Positions 48,431 to 59,230 of a DNA stretch of 64,000 nt are shown here, piece after piece. Made by a program: the position numbers and the translations under genes. The first letter of the stretch is position 1, and each line of letters opens with the position of its first letter. Origin of the DNA: Quercus robur (lineage: Eukaryota; Streptophyta; Magnoliopsida; Fagales; Fagaceae). The notes beneath the pieces are model-generated. The model saw nothing but the letters and a program-made list of their open reading frames with translations. It was not told where the DNA came from and did not search any database. The DNA is taken from positions 49,210,302-49,274,301 of the forward strand of contig NC_065537.1 in the NCBI RefSeq assembly GCF_932294415.1, in the 5' to 3' direction.

Positions 48431-49566
48431 TCCACTCCTCTCTCGAGTCTCAAAAACTCAAGTTCCATTGGTGAAATTTTTTCCCCAAATACTCTGTTTA
48501 GGCCGAGAGCCTACAAAAACAGGGGATTTGGGGAAAAAAAAATTTCCCAGTGGAACTCGAGTCTTTGAGACTCGAGTTCCAGCTGGGGAATTTTTTTCCC
48601 CCCCATCCCCTGTTTAGGCCGAGAGCCTTCAAAAACAGGGGATTGGGGGAAAAAAAATTTCCCCAGTGGAACTCGAGTCTTTAAGACTCGAGTTCCAACT
48701 GGGGAATTTTTTTTCCCCCCCATCCCCTGTTTAGGCCGAGAGCCTTCAAAAACAGGGGATTTGGGGAAAAAAATTTTCCCCAGTGGAACTCGAGTCTTGA
48801 AGACTCGAGTTCCAGCTGGGGAAATTTTTTTTCCCCAAATCCCCTGTTTAGGCCGAGAGCCTACAAAAACAGGGGATTTGGGGAAAAAAATTTTCCCCAG
48901 TGGAACTCGAGTCTTTAAGACTCGAGTTCCAGCTGGGGAATTTTTTTCCCCCCCATCCCCTGTTTAGGCCGAGAGCCTTCAAAAACAGGGGATTGGGGGA
49001 AAAAAAATTTCCCCAGCTGGAACTCGAGTTCCAGCTGGGGAAATTTTTTTTCCCCAAATCCCCTGTTTAGGCCGAGAGCCTACAAAAACAGGGGATTTGG
49101 GGAAAAAAATTTTCCCCAGTGGAACTTGAGTCTTTAAGACTCGAGTTCCAGCTGGGGAATTTTTTTCCCCCCCATCCCCTGTTTAGGCCGAGAGCCTTCA
49201 AAAACAGGGGATTGGGGGAAAAAAAATTTCCCCAGCTGGAACTCGAGTTCCAGCTGGGGAAATTTTTTTTCCCCAAATCCCCTGTTTAGGCCGAGAGCCT
49301 ACAAAAACAGGGGATTTGGGGAAAAAAATTTTCCCCAGTGGAACTCGAGTCTTTAAGACTCGAGTTCCAGCTGGGGAATTTTTTTCCCCCCCATCCCCTG
49401 TTTAGGCCGAGAGCCTTCAAAAACAGGGGATTGGGGGAAAAAAAAATTCCCCAGTGGAACTCGAGTCTTGAAGACTCGAGTTCCAGCTGGGGAAATTTTT
49501 TTTCCCCAAATCCCCTGTTTTTGAAGGCTCTCGGCCTAAACAGGGGATTTGGGGAAAAAAAATTCC
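48431..49566 (+). repeat. hairpin-rich tandem array, about 116-bp units
   Basis: Two modules alternate. Module P is the palindrome GGAACTCGAGTCTTTAAGAC plus TCGAGTTCC. Module H is a hairpin with arms CCAAATCCCCTGTTT / AAACAGGGGATTTGG around the loop AGGCCGAGAGCCT. About ten H modules occur, centred near 48511, 48625, 48744, 48859, 48976, 49079, 49194, 49296, 49414 and 49530. P modules lie between them; two are shortened to GGAACTCGAGTTCC (about 49020 and 49238). A 219-bp higher-order unit repeats almost exactly from 48848, 49067 and 49286. In the last H module the loop is inverted. G and C runs make its frames spurious. Confidence 0.9.
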
Positions 49567-50055
49567 CATTTATATACAAGAAAGATGATCCACAGAGCAT
49601 GACACATTTTGGTGCAAAATTCCTAAAACAATCTTGCAATGCAAAGCACAATATTTTGTTAAGAAAACTAATAAAAACCATCTATGAAGAAGGAAAAAAA
49701 ATATATATATATAAAAATGTAAGAGAACATATGACTATCAACATTGACATAATTTTGATTAGCAACAATGAAATGTTCACTCTCTCAACCACCATTTTTG
49801 CAAATGTCTAAAATCTTAGCCTTTGGATTACATTTGGAAATTACTAGAGGCAAAGTCTCTACACATTATTAAAACACTAATTTAAGTCTAAAATCACACG
49901 TTATGCAAAACTATATGCCGTTAAATCAGTGGTTTAGTACATTAGTCACTAGTGAAAATTCTATACAAAGTTTTGCTTCAAGAAAATTTTGTTAGCATTG
50001 TAGCTGTACTAAAAGGAGAATTTGGAAACTTCTTCATCTTCATCCTCATCCTCAT
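49567..50055. other. spacer between array and GPN1 fragment
   Basis: AT-rich with nothing recognisable. From 50035, CATCATC/TTCATC repeats begin, which belong to the acidic tail of the GPN1-derived frame. Confidence 0.45.
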
Positions 50056-51818
50056 CTATAGCATCTTCATCATCATAGGGATCTCATAATCATCATCATC
50101 ATCATCTTCTATTTCTTCATCTTCCTCATCCATCATGGTTTTACTCCTATCTCCTTTGTCCTTCAGACCAGTGCTCAAGACAACAGTTTCTCCCCCAGAT
50201 TTCTCCATATCCTTCCTCAATTTATCGAAGTTCTCCTTCCTGCGATCTTCCTCCAAACGTTGCTTCTCTGCCCATCTCTTGTCAAGATCAGCCTCGGCAC
50301 TTGCTTCAATGGCCTTGACCGTAAATTCCAGCACCAGAAACAGCAGACACACCAACTGACCGTAAATTCTTATAGAACTCATCCAGCACAAGGGCAAGGC
50401 TCTGAGTTAGAGTTGATGTGTATGAGCTGTCTGAACTTACTGTTGCGTGAAAGGCCTCAAAGTCATCCATCCACTGCATGCACATCAGCATTCAAGACAA
50501 GGATATAAATACAAAACAAAATCTGCTTGTATATATATGCAAGTTAACTAGACGATAAAGGGAATGGAGAAAAAATTAGTGTCCCAAGCAAAGGGTGAGA
50601 AAACAGCTGCAGAATCAGATTTAGACCATCATACCAAATACTTGGTTTAAAAGAGGCAAAAGGAAAAGTCAAATTTAAATTTTCAGAAAATATGAGAAGT
50701 GGAGAGAATTAAGGATATTTACTTTTTCTTTCTTTTTTCATCATTTGGCTTTGAAAAGAAAGGAGCAAAAATATTTAGAATAATTTTTAAAAATAAATAA
50801 AAAAGACTAACCAGCTGAGGTAGAATTCCAAAATAACCTTGGTAATCAAACATGATAGAAATGAACATTATATTTTTCTGTTAGAACCACTAACAAAATT
50901 TGGCATGATAGAAAACGCACAGCTTTGTGTAATACAAATTCAACTAGGCTAAAAAGATCCCAAACACTAATGAGTTTACCCTAATTTAGCTTCTCAATGC
51001 ACCAAACAGACTGGGTACCTGAATAAGTCTTTTTTTTTTTTAATATACGGTAATCAAAGTTTTATTGAATAAAAAATATATACAATGAACACTCTACTTA
51101 AAACAATTACAAGTAAAAGAAAACTGACACATTGTAGAAAATCAGAAATGGAAATATGTTGTGTGAAACCCCAAATTCTAGACCACTGAAACGAAGTCCC
51201 AATTAGTATATAGACTTCAAAAGATCTAAACATATTGATATTAATATTACTTGCTTGACTAATGAAATTGTTAGTTTGCACTTTGGGGTTTAGTTCCAAA
51301 GGTTCACCAACATAAGAAATATTCAAAATTTATCAGCAAACAGAAGCATCAGTACTTTTTTTTTTTTGGGGTAACTAGAAAGCTAGAAGCACAGGGGTTT
51401 AAATAATGTAACTTCAACGTAAATTATGTACTTGAAGGGTCAAGTAAAAACAAACCTCCAAGGCAAATTGATGTTGAGCCACATCAGTCTTGTTGAATGC
51501 CAGCACAAGAGGCAACATCCAACATAAGAAAATCCGTATAACATCTTTCAGTCTTTATCTCCAAACAGTAAACATACCACAAAGTTCCCAAAAATCCAAA
51601 CCCATATAAATCAACGAAAAGACAACCAATAATACTTTTAAACAAAACCGATTAGGGTTAATTTAATCACCTGCCATCCCTACAACAATGATGATAACTG
51701 GTTTTCTCTTGAAGTTGGTTGACGAAGTCCCAGCCTGGCCAGATGATGATCCCTCAATATTTAGCTTATCCATTGTCTCAGCAAGCTCCTCTTTTTCTTT
51801 ACCCTTTGCCTTTGACAT
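50056..51818 (-). pseudogene. captured GPN1-type GTPase (QQT2-like) fragment
   Basis: Three minus-strand pieces in gene order. 51818-51671: MSKAKGKEKEELAETMDKLN...KRKPVIIIVVGMAG ending on a donor, the start of the GTPase up to its P-loop. About 51522-51456: LPLVLAFNKTDVAQHQFALE, the G4 (NKTD) motif, ending GAG|GTTTGT. 50473-50056: acceptor GCAG, then [61 protein letters not shown] and an Asp/Glu-rich tail. GPN1 helps import and assemble RNA polymerase II. The rest of the P-loop, G2 and G3 exons are missing. In the last piece a deletion and frameshift near 50330-50345 drop the segment between SGAG and KAIEAS and about eight residues before LDKR. Introns are retained, so the capture was at DNA level. 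Confidence 0.8.
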
Positions 51819-52384
51819 AGATTCAATCAATGAAAAATCAGTACTGTGCATAATCCAACTAACAAAATTAAGCTAAATCTATTCATCCAAAAATAAATTA
51901 AGCTAAATCTTACATTAATCAGGGACTACAAGTGTTACAGAAAACCAAAAAACAAAAATTCAGATACTGAATCTGCGAATCATGGGTTTATATATATTTA
52001 TAAAAATTGGGACCTAGCTAGCAAAACCTAGATTCATATATACCTAGGGTGCAACTACTGGCATTCTTTCAAAGATCTTTTCCACAGTAAAACTAAAATA
52101 TCAAAGCACTCAAAAAGCACGCTTCCCTTTATTTTCTAAACAACTAACAGAGAAAAACACAAAAAAATGAACTAATTTAAAGTAAAGAAATAAAACACTC
52201 AAAATGTAAAATTCTACACTTTTCTTTGTCTGTATGTTCCTATTACTTTCCTTTGTTTTCTCAACCACCAAACATAGATAAAACACATGAAAGATGAACT
52301 AATATATATATATATATATATATAAACGCGCTCAAAATGTAGAATCATACACTTTCCTTCATTTCCTAAGTTTACTCAACTAAC
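51819..52384. other. non-coding DNA between captured fragments
   Basis: AT-rich, with a (TA)n tract at about 52303-52324. It may hold the 5' flank of the GPN1 copy, but nothing can be shown. Confidence 0.4.
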
Positions 52385-52663
52385 CTCCAAGAAATCAAGA
52401 TTTTCAAGAACGTGCCGAATATATTTAATGATCCGAGTTCTTGTCTCAAAAATTTGTCGAACCTCCATATTCAACATCAAATCTAAATAGCGTTGTTGAT
52501 ACAATAAGGAGCAGCTATATATATATATAAAATTCAAAAGGTGTTAGTAACTACCCAATTGTAGTAACATCACAAACGTGGAAACCCTTTGACACCAACA
52601 ATATCACCATGCTTCACAGTTGAATGGAACCTAGAAAATTCTTCCTCATTCAAATCTGACTTG
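52385..52663 (-). pseudogene. captured lysyl-tRNA synthetase fragment
   Basis: Two neighbouring exons on the minus strand. 52663-52578: acceptor TGCAG, then KSDLNEEEFSRFHSTVKHGD and IVGVKGFP, from the OB-fold anticodon-binding domain. About 52515-52385: [39 protein letters not shown], ending GGAG|GTTAGT, the start of the class II catalytic domain. Lysyl-tRNA synthetase charges tRNA-Lys. In normal genes another exon lies between these two; it is not recognisable in the 62-base gap, so internal sequence was lost. The final base of the first exon is C where a G is usual. It cannot encode an enzyme. Confidence 0.8.
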
Positions 52664-53317
52664 CTGCATCATGGAAATGAAGAATCTCTCAATCATTAAA
52701 TTTGGTATCCGTGCAGCAAAACTTAAAGGTGGTGCAATTTAGGGGGGACACCCAGCCTGGGGGTGGGGTGGGGGGGTGATTGTCCATGAAACTAATTTAT
52801 ATCTGAACCGAAATTTCCCAAACAGTACCAAGTGGAAAGTCTCATTCATACATATGCATCATCTTGTTTATATAGGTCCTTTATAATATTTTTTTTTAAG
52901 CACAGTTGAGAAAACCAGGCAATGGTACAAAAAGATGCGATAAGTAAAATGACCTACATCATTCTTTTTTCCAATCTGCCTAAGCCTTCAACATACAACT
53001 AATCATGCCTCACAAACACGAAATTAGCAATAATTTCAATAAAAAAAACAAAGTTTCTATTACAAGGATCTTTGGCAAAACATTGACATTTAACTAATTG
53101 ATGAATCACTACATTAGAAATATTAACTTTTTAAGATAAGAAATTTGACATGAATCACTCTTTCAAATTCTGCTCCAACACAACACAACCCAAGCTCTCT
53201 ACTCTCTAGTGATAAATTGATAATAAACAATTCTGAGGCAAAAAATTAAGAAACTATGAGAAGAATAATAGAAGAAGAAGAAGAAAAATGCTAAAATATT
53301 ATGACTTTAGCACTTAC
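52664..53317. other. spacer upstream of captured fragments
   Basis: Nothing recognisable. A G-rich stretch (GGGGGTGGGGTGGGGGGGTG) lies near 52760-52780. Confidence 0.4.
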
Positions 53318-56300
53318 TCAAGGTTCGCCAATTTTGCGTTTTTTAACCCTTGTGTAATGTTTGGGCGGGGGAGGAGGCTGCGGGGCATCATCCTTAGGCT
53401 CATCATCATGCTGCAAATTCCATTAGAAGTTCCGCAATCAAGATTCTAATTAATGTTATCATTAGAAGAAAGTGAACTACAAAATATATGCATTTGAATT
53501 CTAATTAATGTTATCATACCATAGAGCTACCTCGGTGTCCTATTTTGTGTCCACCTGTCCCACAAGTGGGTGCTCTTCTAGTGCGCTGTGGTCTACCTCC
53601 TGGAGGTGAGGGCTGATGAGGGGGATGCTCGTTTGGTACATCAGTATGTGGCTGTACAGTGTCAATCCCAACCGGAGGTCCTAGAGGGTCAGATGAGGAT
53701 GCGGTAGGTGGGTAATGATGCTCTAAGTAGAGGCCAGGAGTGGGTGCAGTAGAGCTGGTAGGTGGGTAAGAGGGTGTCTCGGGAAGTATAGGAGGGGTCA
53801 CATTGTAATCAATACCGAGATCAAAATTGGGCTGCGAAGGTGGGCTGGGTGAACGGACCTCGGGCTGAAGAGATGCATCTGGGATGTGTGGAGGGACCTC
53901 AGGCTGAGGAGATGAGTGCGGGATGGGTGCAGGCATCTCAGGACTAGTTACAACCCGAGGGGTTGTTGCACGCCGACCACGGCCCCTAGCTGCACTTGTG
54001 CTTGGGCTTGCTGTAGCAGGAATACCACGGCCCCTGGTTGCACTTGTACTTGGGCTTGCTGTAGCAGGCCGACCACGGCCCCTAGCTGCGCTTGTGCTTG
54101 GGCTTGCAATAGCACGCTGAGCACGGGTCCGTGTACTTATGGGTGCTGCGCTTGTGCTTGGGATTTCAGTAGCTGTTGGTTCAGTCTCATGGCCATTGTC
54201 TGCCTCCTCATTTGCTACAGGATCACGACCAAGGCCAACCACATTATTTAGGACACGCCAAACATGGTTGTGAGCTTCGCTGCCTTCAGGAAGCATCGCC
54301 AACAGCGCTAAATGGCTTTGAATCTGAAACGGAGAAAGAACCAGTACAATCATATTTGAGACAGTTATGTATAAATTAATGAATGGATAATATAGTACTT
54401 ACTAATCTACTCAAATACTCAACTAGAAACTAACAGTTTTATTAGAGTACTATATGTAACAGAAACTCTTTAATCAGATATGTTTTTATAATTCATAGAA
54501 ACTGATTCTACGTTCATACATGTACTCAAGTAAAACGAAATAGGCAATAAAATCTAATTAGAACACATTACCATTATATCTAATTTAGCGCTGTTGCGGT
54601 CGACATACTTTCGAGTGACCGGACGGTACCAGACGTAATAGGCATGATCGCGGGGCATCTCACCAATCTGAGGAGGTGCGTGGCAAAGTTGTTGTCGTCT
54701 CATTTCCCATGAAATGATATACGGTCCATGCTCCTCCCTCCAATTCTTTTCCACCTTCCCACGTAAGTCAATTTTATGCAGTCTATTTTCGTAGAAAACA
54801 TCGTCAGGCTGCTGCTGCGCCAACCTAAACTGTCGAAGGACACGGTCCGGGTAGTGTCTCTCTACTATGCAAAAACACAGAAGCGGCACCCTGGCTGTCC
54901 ACGTATCCCTCCCTGCAACGCAGAACTCAGGAAGGTGGCCGAAGTCTGCCTCATATGGCTGCCACACAATCTACAATAGAAACAAAAAACAATTATCATA
55001 GCATCTTAAAAGGTGAAACAAGGGAGAATACATAGATAAAAGGAAAAACCACAATTTTAACAAAAGATATGTTAAAGGATGAAGCAATCATATTCTTAAG
55101 GGAAATTATTATAACCAAACCGAATTTTTGAATGTTATTACCTGGTCTGGCTGCATTGTCACTAATTGCTCGCGATAGCGGATCAAGGCCGTGCCACCTG
55201 GCCTACTCTTCGGGCTTCGCACCCGCACCCACCTACAATTATGAGCAAATAACATAAGAACGATAATACAATTTAGTTATTAAGAAGAGTACATTGCATA
55301 ACAAACTAAATATTAGGAAAACACTTACTTAAATGCAAGTGGAGCATATGGCCATGGGCCATAATCACATCCAGGTGGGGGCTCTATCCTCGGGCACAAG
55401 AATGGCAACCTTGCCCATGCCCAATACTGGACCAAGGTGCACGCCCCACCAATCTGCGATGCGCCTTTCTCACTTGCTCGACACAACTCCCTGTACAATC
55501 AGGCCAAGCAACCACTACCCCAACTATACTGCCGCGGATCACGAAGGTTGCGCATAAACTCCAAGAACATCAGATGCACCCTATCTCCTGACTTGTCCAT
55601 GAAAAGTTTATCCCCTACTAGCGCTAAAATATAGCACCGGGCATACCGGTGTATCTGAATCTCTGTTGCGTCCTCAGGCAGTGGTGCTGTAATGGCCTCA
55701 ACAAGTCGGCTGATGAGAATTCTTTGGCCCACCAAAGTTTTATTGTCATTCGGCGAAGTAAATCCAAGCAACTCCCCGCACACATCCCTCCAAGTCCCAT
55801 CCTCCACAGCAGTCGGTCCAACCAAGACCTCACCGTCTATAGGAAGTCCGAAAATTACCTCCACATCTTGTAGGGTGATTGTCATCTCACCATGTGGAAG
55901 ATGAAACGTATGAGTCTCTGGCCGCCATCGCTCAACTAGGGCCGATATTAGGCAATTATCGATCTCTTTGGAAGGGGCTCTAAACAATCCTTCCAACCTT
56001 AGCAATTTGATAATGTCAATCACCCGATTATCTTCCATCTGAACGTTTGCCATCTCCTTAGTGCGACCACGGCACACAAGTGGGCCCGGGTCCTACAAAT
56101 TCAATAAAATTTTTTGCGGTTGTTAGAACTAGAAATACAACTTTGAAAGAACTTGCTAACTAAAAGTCAAAGTCAACGTAAAAATTAAAGCGGTTGTTAG
56201 AACTAGAAATTTCACCTCGCCATTCCAAATGGCCTCTGATCGGTGATATGGTTGTCGCGTCAACACTGAATCCTGTAGCGGACCGGGGTGCAAGCACTGT

Positions 56301-56326
56301 AGCTCCTCATCGATCTGAGGCTCCAT
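53318..56326 (-). pseudogene. plant mobile domain (MAIN/PP7-like) gene with one premature stop
   Basis: Six minus-strand exons join in frame at GT-AG sites: 56326-56216, 56092-55329, 55232-55142, 54970-54572, 54323-53520 and 53410-53318. Together they make 753 codons. It starts MEPQIDEELQCL. The PMD runs from about residue 45 to 400, with VERWRPETHTFHLPHGEMTI, DVEVIFGLPIDGE, IHRYARCYILALVGDKLFMD, QYSWGSGCLA, LYRELCRAS and WAWARLPFLCP. The tail (456-753) is rich in Pro, Ser and Thr, with three 17-residue RGRGRPA repeats resembling AT-hooks, and ends KKRKIGEP. PMD proteins of the MAIN family act with PP7-like phosphatases in silencing and genome stability; many copies ride in MULEs. Codon 235 is TGA (55501-55499) where the family has tryptophan (CLAWLYRE), giving a 234-residue stub. 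Nothing else is broken. Confidence 0.85.
53966..54120 (-). repeat. 51-bp coding tandem repeat in the PMD tail
   Basis: Three 51-bp units (17 codons), each reading about PSTSAxRGRGxPATAS on the minus strand. The RGRGRP core resembles an AT-hook, which would fit a DNA-binding tail. Function is inferred only. Confidence 0.8.
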
Positions 56327-56494
56327 ACTGCAAAGACAATTAAAAAGGTTATGAAAACCCCAATTTCTCTGTGCCAATGTTTGATAAGAGTTCATATATT
56401 TTCATTCCATCACCTTCAAAATTATATATATATATATATAGAAGATTCAAATGACAGTTAAACATTACAAGTGCATACAAACTAGATAAGAACA
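56327..56494 (-). other. PMD 5' UTR junction
   Basis: On the minus strand TTTGCAG|T sits directly before the ATG (acceptor AG at 56329-56328). The PMD coding exon is therefore probably reached through a 5' UTR intron, as in the transposase gene. A (TA)n tract lies at 56423-56441. Confidence 0.5.
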
Positions 56495-56705
56495 GAATTT
56501 TTTTTCTAAATAACAATAAATATTAAAAAATTTAGTTAGTTGTCACGTTTCAAAACAATGTTGAAAACTAGCATCTCGAGTGTTCCTCCACTCGAGTTCC
56601 AATATAAAAGTCAAGTTTTTAAGTCTCGATTTATAAGAGGATGGGTTTAAAGTGAGAAAAAATTGACGTAAAAATCGAGTTTTAAAGACTCGATTTCCAT
56701 AAATT
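56495..56705 (+). repeat. internal copy of the MULE left terminus
   Basis: Starts GAA, then eleven bases in CTAAATAA, then TTTAGTTAGTTGTCACGTTT, CAAAACAATG and ACTAGCATCTCGAGTG, followed by TTGACGTAAAAATCGAGTTT. Spacing from the GA start to TAGCATC (74-75 bases) equals that at both true ends. Its orientation is that of the left TIR. The flanking 9 bases (ATAAGAACA) do not recur beside the right TIR. Confidence 0.75.
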
Positions 56706-58771
56706 ACAGAAAAACACTGCTATAGGGCTTTAAAACGTCACTATAGGACTTAAAAACGCCACTATAGGGCTCCCTAAACCTGATACTTATAAAAAAAAAT
56801 TTGCAGGAAAACACCACTATAGGGCTTTAAAATGTCACTGTAAGGCTTAAACAGAGGGTATGTGAACCACTTACAATTCGCCCCAACAGAGGGTAACCTC
56901 ATGTAATTTCCCGAGAATTTGAGTTTGTGAACTTACTTTTACTTTTGGTTAGTTTATTATGTTCTAATATGTTCAACAGTTTGGCCGAGAGAAAAGAACC
57001 CAAAAACCCAAAACCTAAACTTAGACAATAGCTATAGCAAATCATGCAAAACCACTAAATCATCAACTTGTAGAACAAACCAACAAATTCAAACATGATG
57101 CAAAACCAATTACATCAAATTCAATCATTTTTTAAAAAACACAATTAATAAAAAATAAAAATCAAAAAATCAAAAAAACCCAAAAAGATCCAAACCCTAG
57201 GTCAAATCATGAAATTCATAAATCTAAAATTGGAGAGAGAGAGAGAGAGGAGTCTAAGAAGCAAAAACGAGAAAGCACTCAGAAGAAAGAGAGAGTACCT
57301 TCGGACAAGACTATACAAGTACACAACGCAAAGCCATCACACAACTTATAATCTAAGCAAACCAACAACACAACAGTAATAATCAAAGCTAACAAGAACC
57401 CACTTTGCACTATGGAAATCTCATGGTCAATGAGCACATTAAGTGATTTGATCGTTATATCCTAAAATGGTGTGTTGGAACTTTCATATGATCAGATACC
57501 ATCTAATAATGACTTTTTCTCATTCATTTAAACCGACCAACAAATACCAACTATGACCGATACAAGTAGGAGCAAAAATGGTCCCTAATTCACATATATC
57601 CTGCTCAACGAATTACCAAATGCACAGAGTCAGTAAAAAACTATAGGAATTCCAGACAACCCATTGGTCAAAATGGAAAACATTTTTCTTATTAGTAAGC
57701 AACTCTTTTTGATGTATGGGCCTGCTCCATCTAAGGGTGATGATTTCAGCTAAGCTAAACATCAAAATTTTTCATTCCAATTCCCAAAATTTTAACCCTT
57801 CTTATTCTCTCAACAAGCTATGAGCAACTAAAAGGTTAAAAAACCTATACAACATTAGTCCTACAATAACTCACCCATAATGTTCCAAAACTTTTTAGCA
57901 TTTCCAATTAAACATTTTTCAATTACCCCATATTTAATAACATAAACAAACACACAAAAAACTTTATAAACTATCACAATAGATGAACCAAAATTGGAAA
58001 TAGCATACCCAATAAAGTAAAAAGAAACAAGCATAAAAAAATGCATATATGAATCACTGCATAACCAGGTTTCTATTTCTTTAAAAGATGTTGCTATCAT
58101 TAGAAAATGGGAAGATATGCTTTAATGAGTCATTAGATATACCACTACGGAAAGAGTTAATAAGCACCAAATTTTGAAGAATCTCAGAACAAACTACTTA
58201 AATAATTTAGAATTTCTTCAATAACCTGTTCCCATAAACAGAACGGACAAGCCTTCTAACACAATTACAACAAATGGACCCAGCAAAAAGACATCAACAA
58301 TTAGTTCAGAATAAGCCCTCAATAACAAATATGATTCAAGGTATCACCTGTATATTTCACCAAAAAAGAAAAATAAATTTCTCTAAATATACATGCCAAG
58401 CCTTGGCTTTTTAAATCATCTGCCTAACACCGGACAGTTACTTAAGGGGGAAACACTGAATGTCCATGGAAATCAAATAGCTTTATTGGTATTTTATATA
58501 ACCCAATCCAGATTTTTTAGGGACAAAAAATCCTGAAATGCCAAGACATTAAAGTAAAAGAAACAGAAGAAGAAATTAGAGGAGAAAGTGAGAAAAGATT
58601 ATTAGGTGCAGTGAATCTCTATTTCTTTCATGAGATGTGCTACCACTAACACTGAGCTACAAAAACCCAAAATTTCAAGAACCCAAAACAGAAAACAACT
58701 CAAATTTACAATACCCATCACACAGATCAAAAAATCGCATAAAGAAAAATGAGAAGAAGAGAACCCAGAAC
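56706..58771 (-). other. probable PMD 5' UTR intron or promoter, no gene
   Basis: AT-rich, with repeated CACTATAGGGCTTTAAAA(C/T)G phrases at 56716-56850 and a GA tract at 57234-57250. A second possible donor (GAAG|GTACTC, minus) lies at about 57300. No frame with similarity. Confidence 0.45.
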
Positions 58772-58990
58772 CTGAAAAGAGAGAGCACGAACGGCAGACG
58801 AACGGCGGGCTACGAACGGCGGGCTACGAGCGGCGGGCTACGAACGGCGCTACGAACGGCTTCAGAGTGAGTTTGAGAGTGAGAGAGGGCGGAGTTTTAG
58901 AGTGAGTTTGAGAGTGAGAGAGGGCGGAGTCTTAGAGTGAGTGAGGTTGAAAGGGTTCTGTCACTTTCAAATGTGCCGTTTGAAAGTGCT
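58772..58990 (-). promoter_or_regulatory. PMD 5' UTR exon (predicted) with tandem repeats
   Basis: On the minus strand this CT-rich block ends in TTTTCAG|GTTCTG (donor at 58771-58770), matching the layout of the transposase leader. It contains four to five GCTACGAACGGCGG-type units (58795-58860). It also has two copies of a 47-bp unit (GAGTGAGTTTGAGAGTGAGA plus GAGGGCGGAGT) at 58865-58958. Confidence 0.5.
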
Positions 58991-59021
58991 TCTGGTTTTT
59001 GTGTTGCTGGTTGCAAGAAAT

Positions 59022-59230
59022 CGAGTCTTATAGACTCGATTTCCCGTGGCTCCACGTGGAAATTTTGTCCACGTAAGGTAGAATGAAAACAACGAACTCG
59101 AGTTTCTAAAACTCGAGTTCTAATTAGATCTCGAGTTTCAGAAACTCGAGATGCTATTATTACAAATTGTTCCGAATCCGGCCAACTAACAAAATTGTTG
59201 CCGTACTGAGTTTATTTAGCAAGGGTGTTC
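59022..59230 (-). repeat. MULE right terminal inverted repeat
   Basis: Reverse complement of the left TIR. From the outside in it reads (minus strand) GAACACCCTTGCTAAATAAA, TTTTGTTAGTTGG, GGAACAATTTG, AATAGCATCTCGAGTTTC, then ACTCGAG repeats and ACGTGGACAAAATTTCCACG. An ATCGAGTCTTATAGACTCGA palindrome lies at 59020-59041. Confidence 0.8.

Larger units (their letters stand above)
43206..59230 (+). mobile_element. 16-kb Mutator-like element carrying a PMD gene
   Basis: A 16,025-bp element bounded by a perfect 9-bp target duplication and diverged terminal inverted repeats of roughly 190 bp. In order it holds the left TIR; a palindrome array; the transposase 5' UTR exon, intron and CDS (+); a second hairpin array; GPN1 and lysyl-tRNA synthetase gene fragments (-); a six-exon plant-mobile-domain gene (-); an internal copy of the left terminus at 56495; the PMD 5' UTR region; and the right TIR. 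The transposase frame is intact and both ends are present, so it may be, or recently have been, autonomous. Association of PMD genes with MULEs is known in plants. The gene captures, the arrays and the third terminus are particulars of this copy. The outermost 10 bases of the two TIRs match poorly. Confidence 0.85.

Noticed and set aside
48431..49566. CRISPR-like array of repeats and spacers
   Set aside because: Plant nuclear DNA; repeats and spacers are both conserved and palindromic and belong to a transposon.
49338..49811. 157-codon plus-strand frame, and similar 65-130-codon frames across 48399-49681 on both strands
   Set aside because: They run through the hairpin tandem array; near-identical peptides on both strands are a by-product of the repeat and not genes.
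53916..54251. 111-codon plus-strand frame rich in Cys and Thr
   Set aside because: Antisense of the repeat-containing PMD exon; no codon or motif support.
56486..56494. Separate 9-bp target duplication for a nested 2.7-kb element
   Set aside because: ATAAGAACA is not present after the right TIR at 59231; a near match at 55253 is not next to any terminus.
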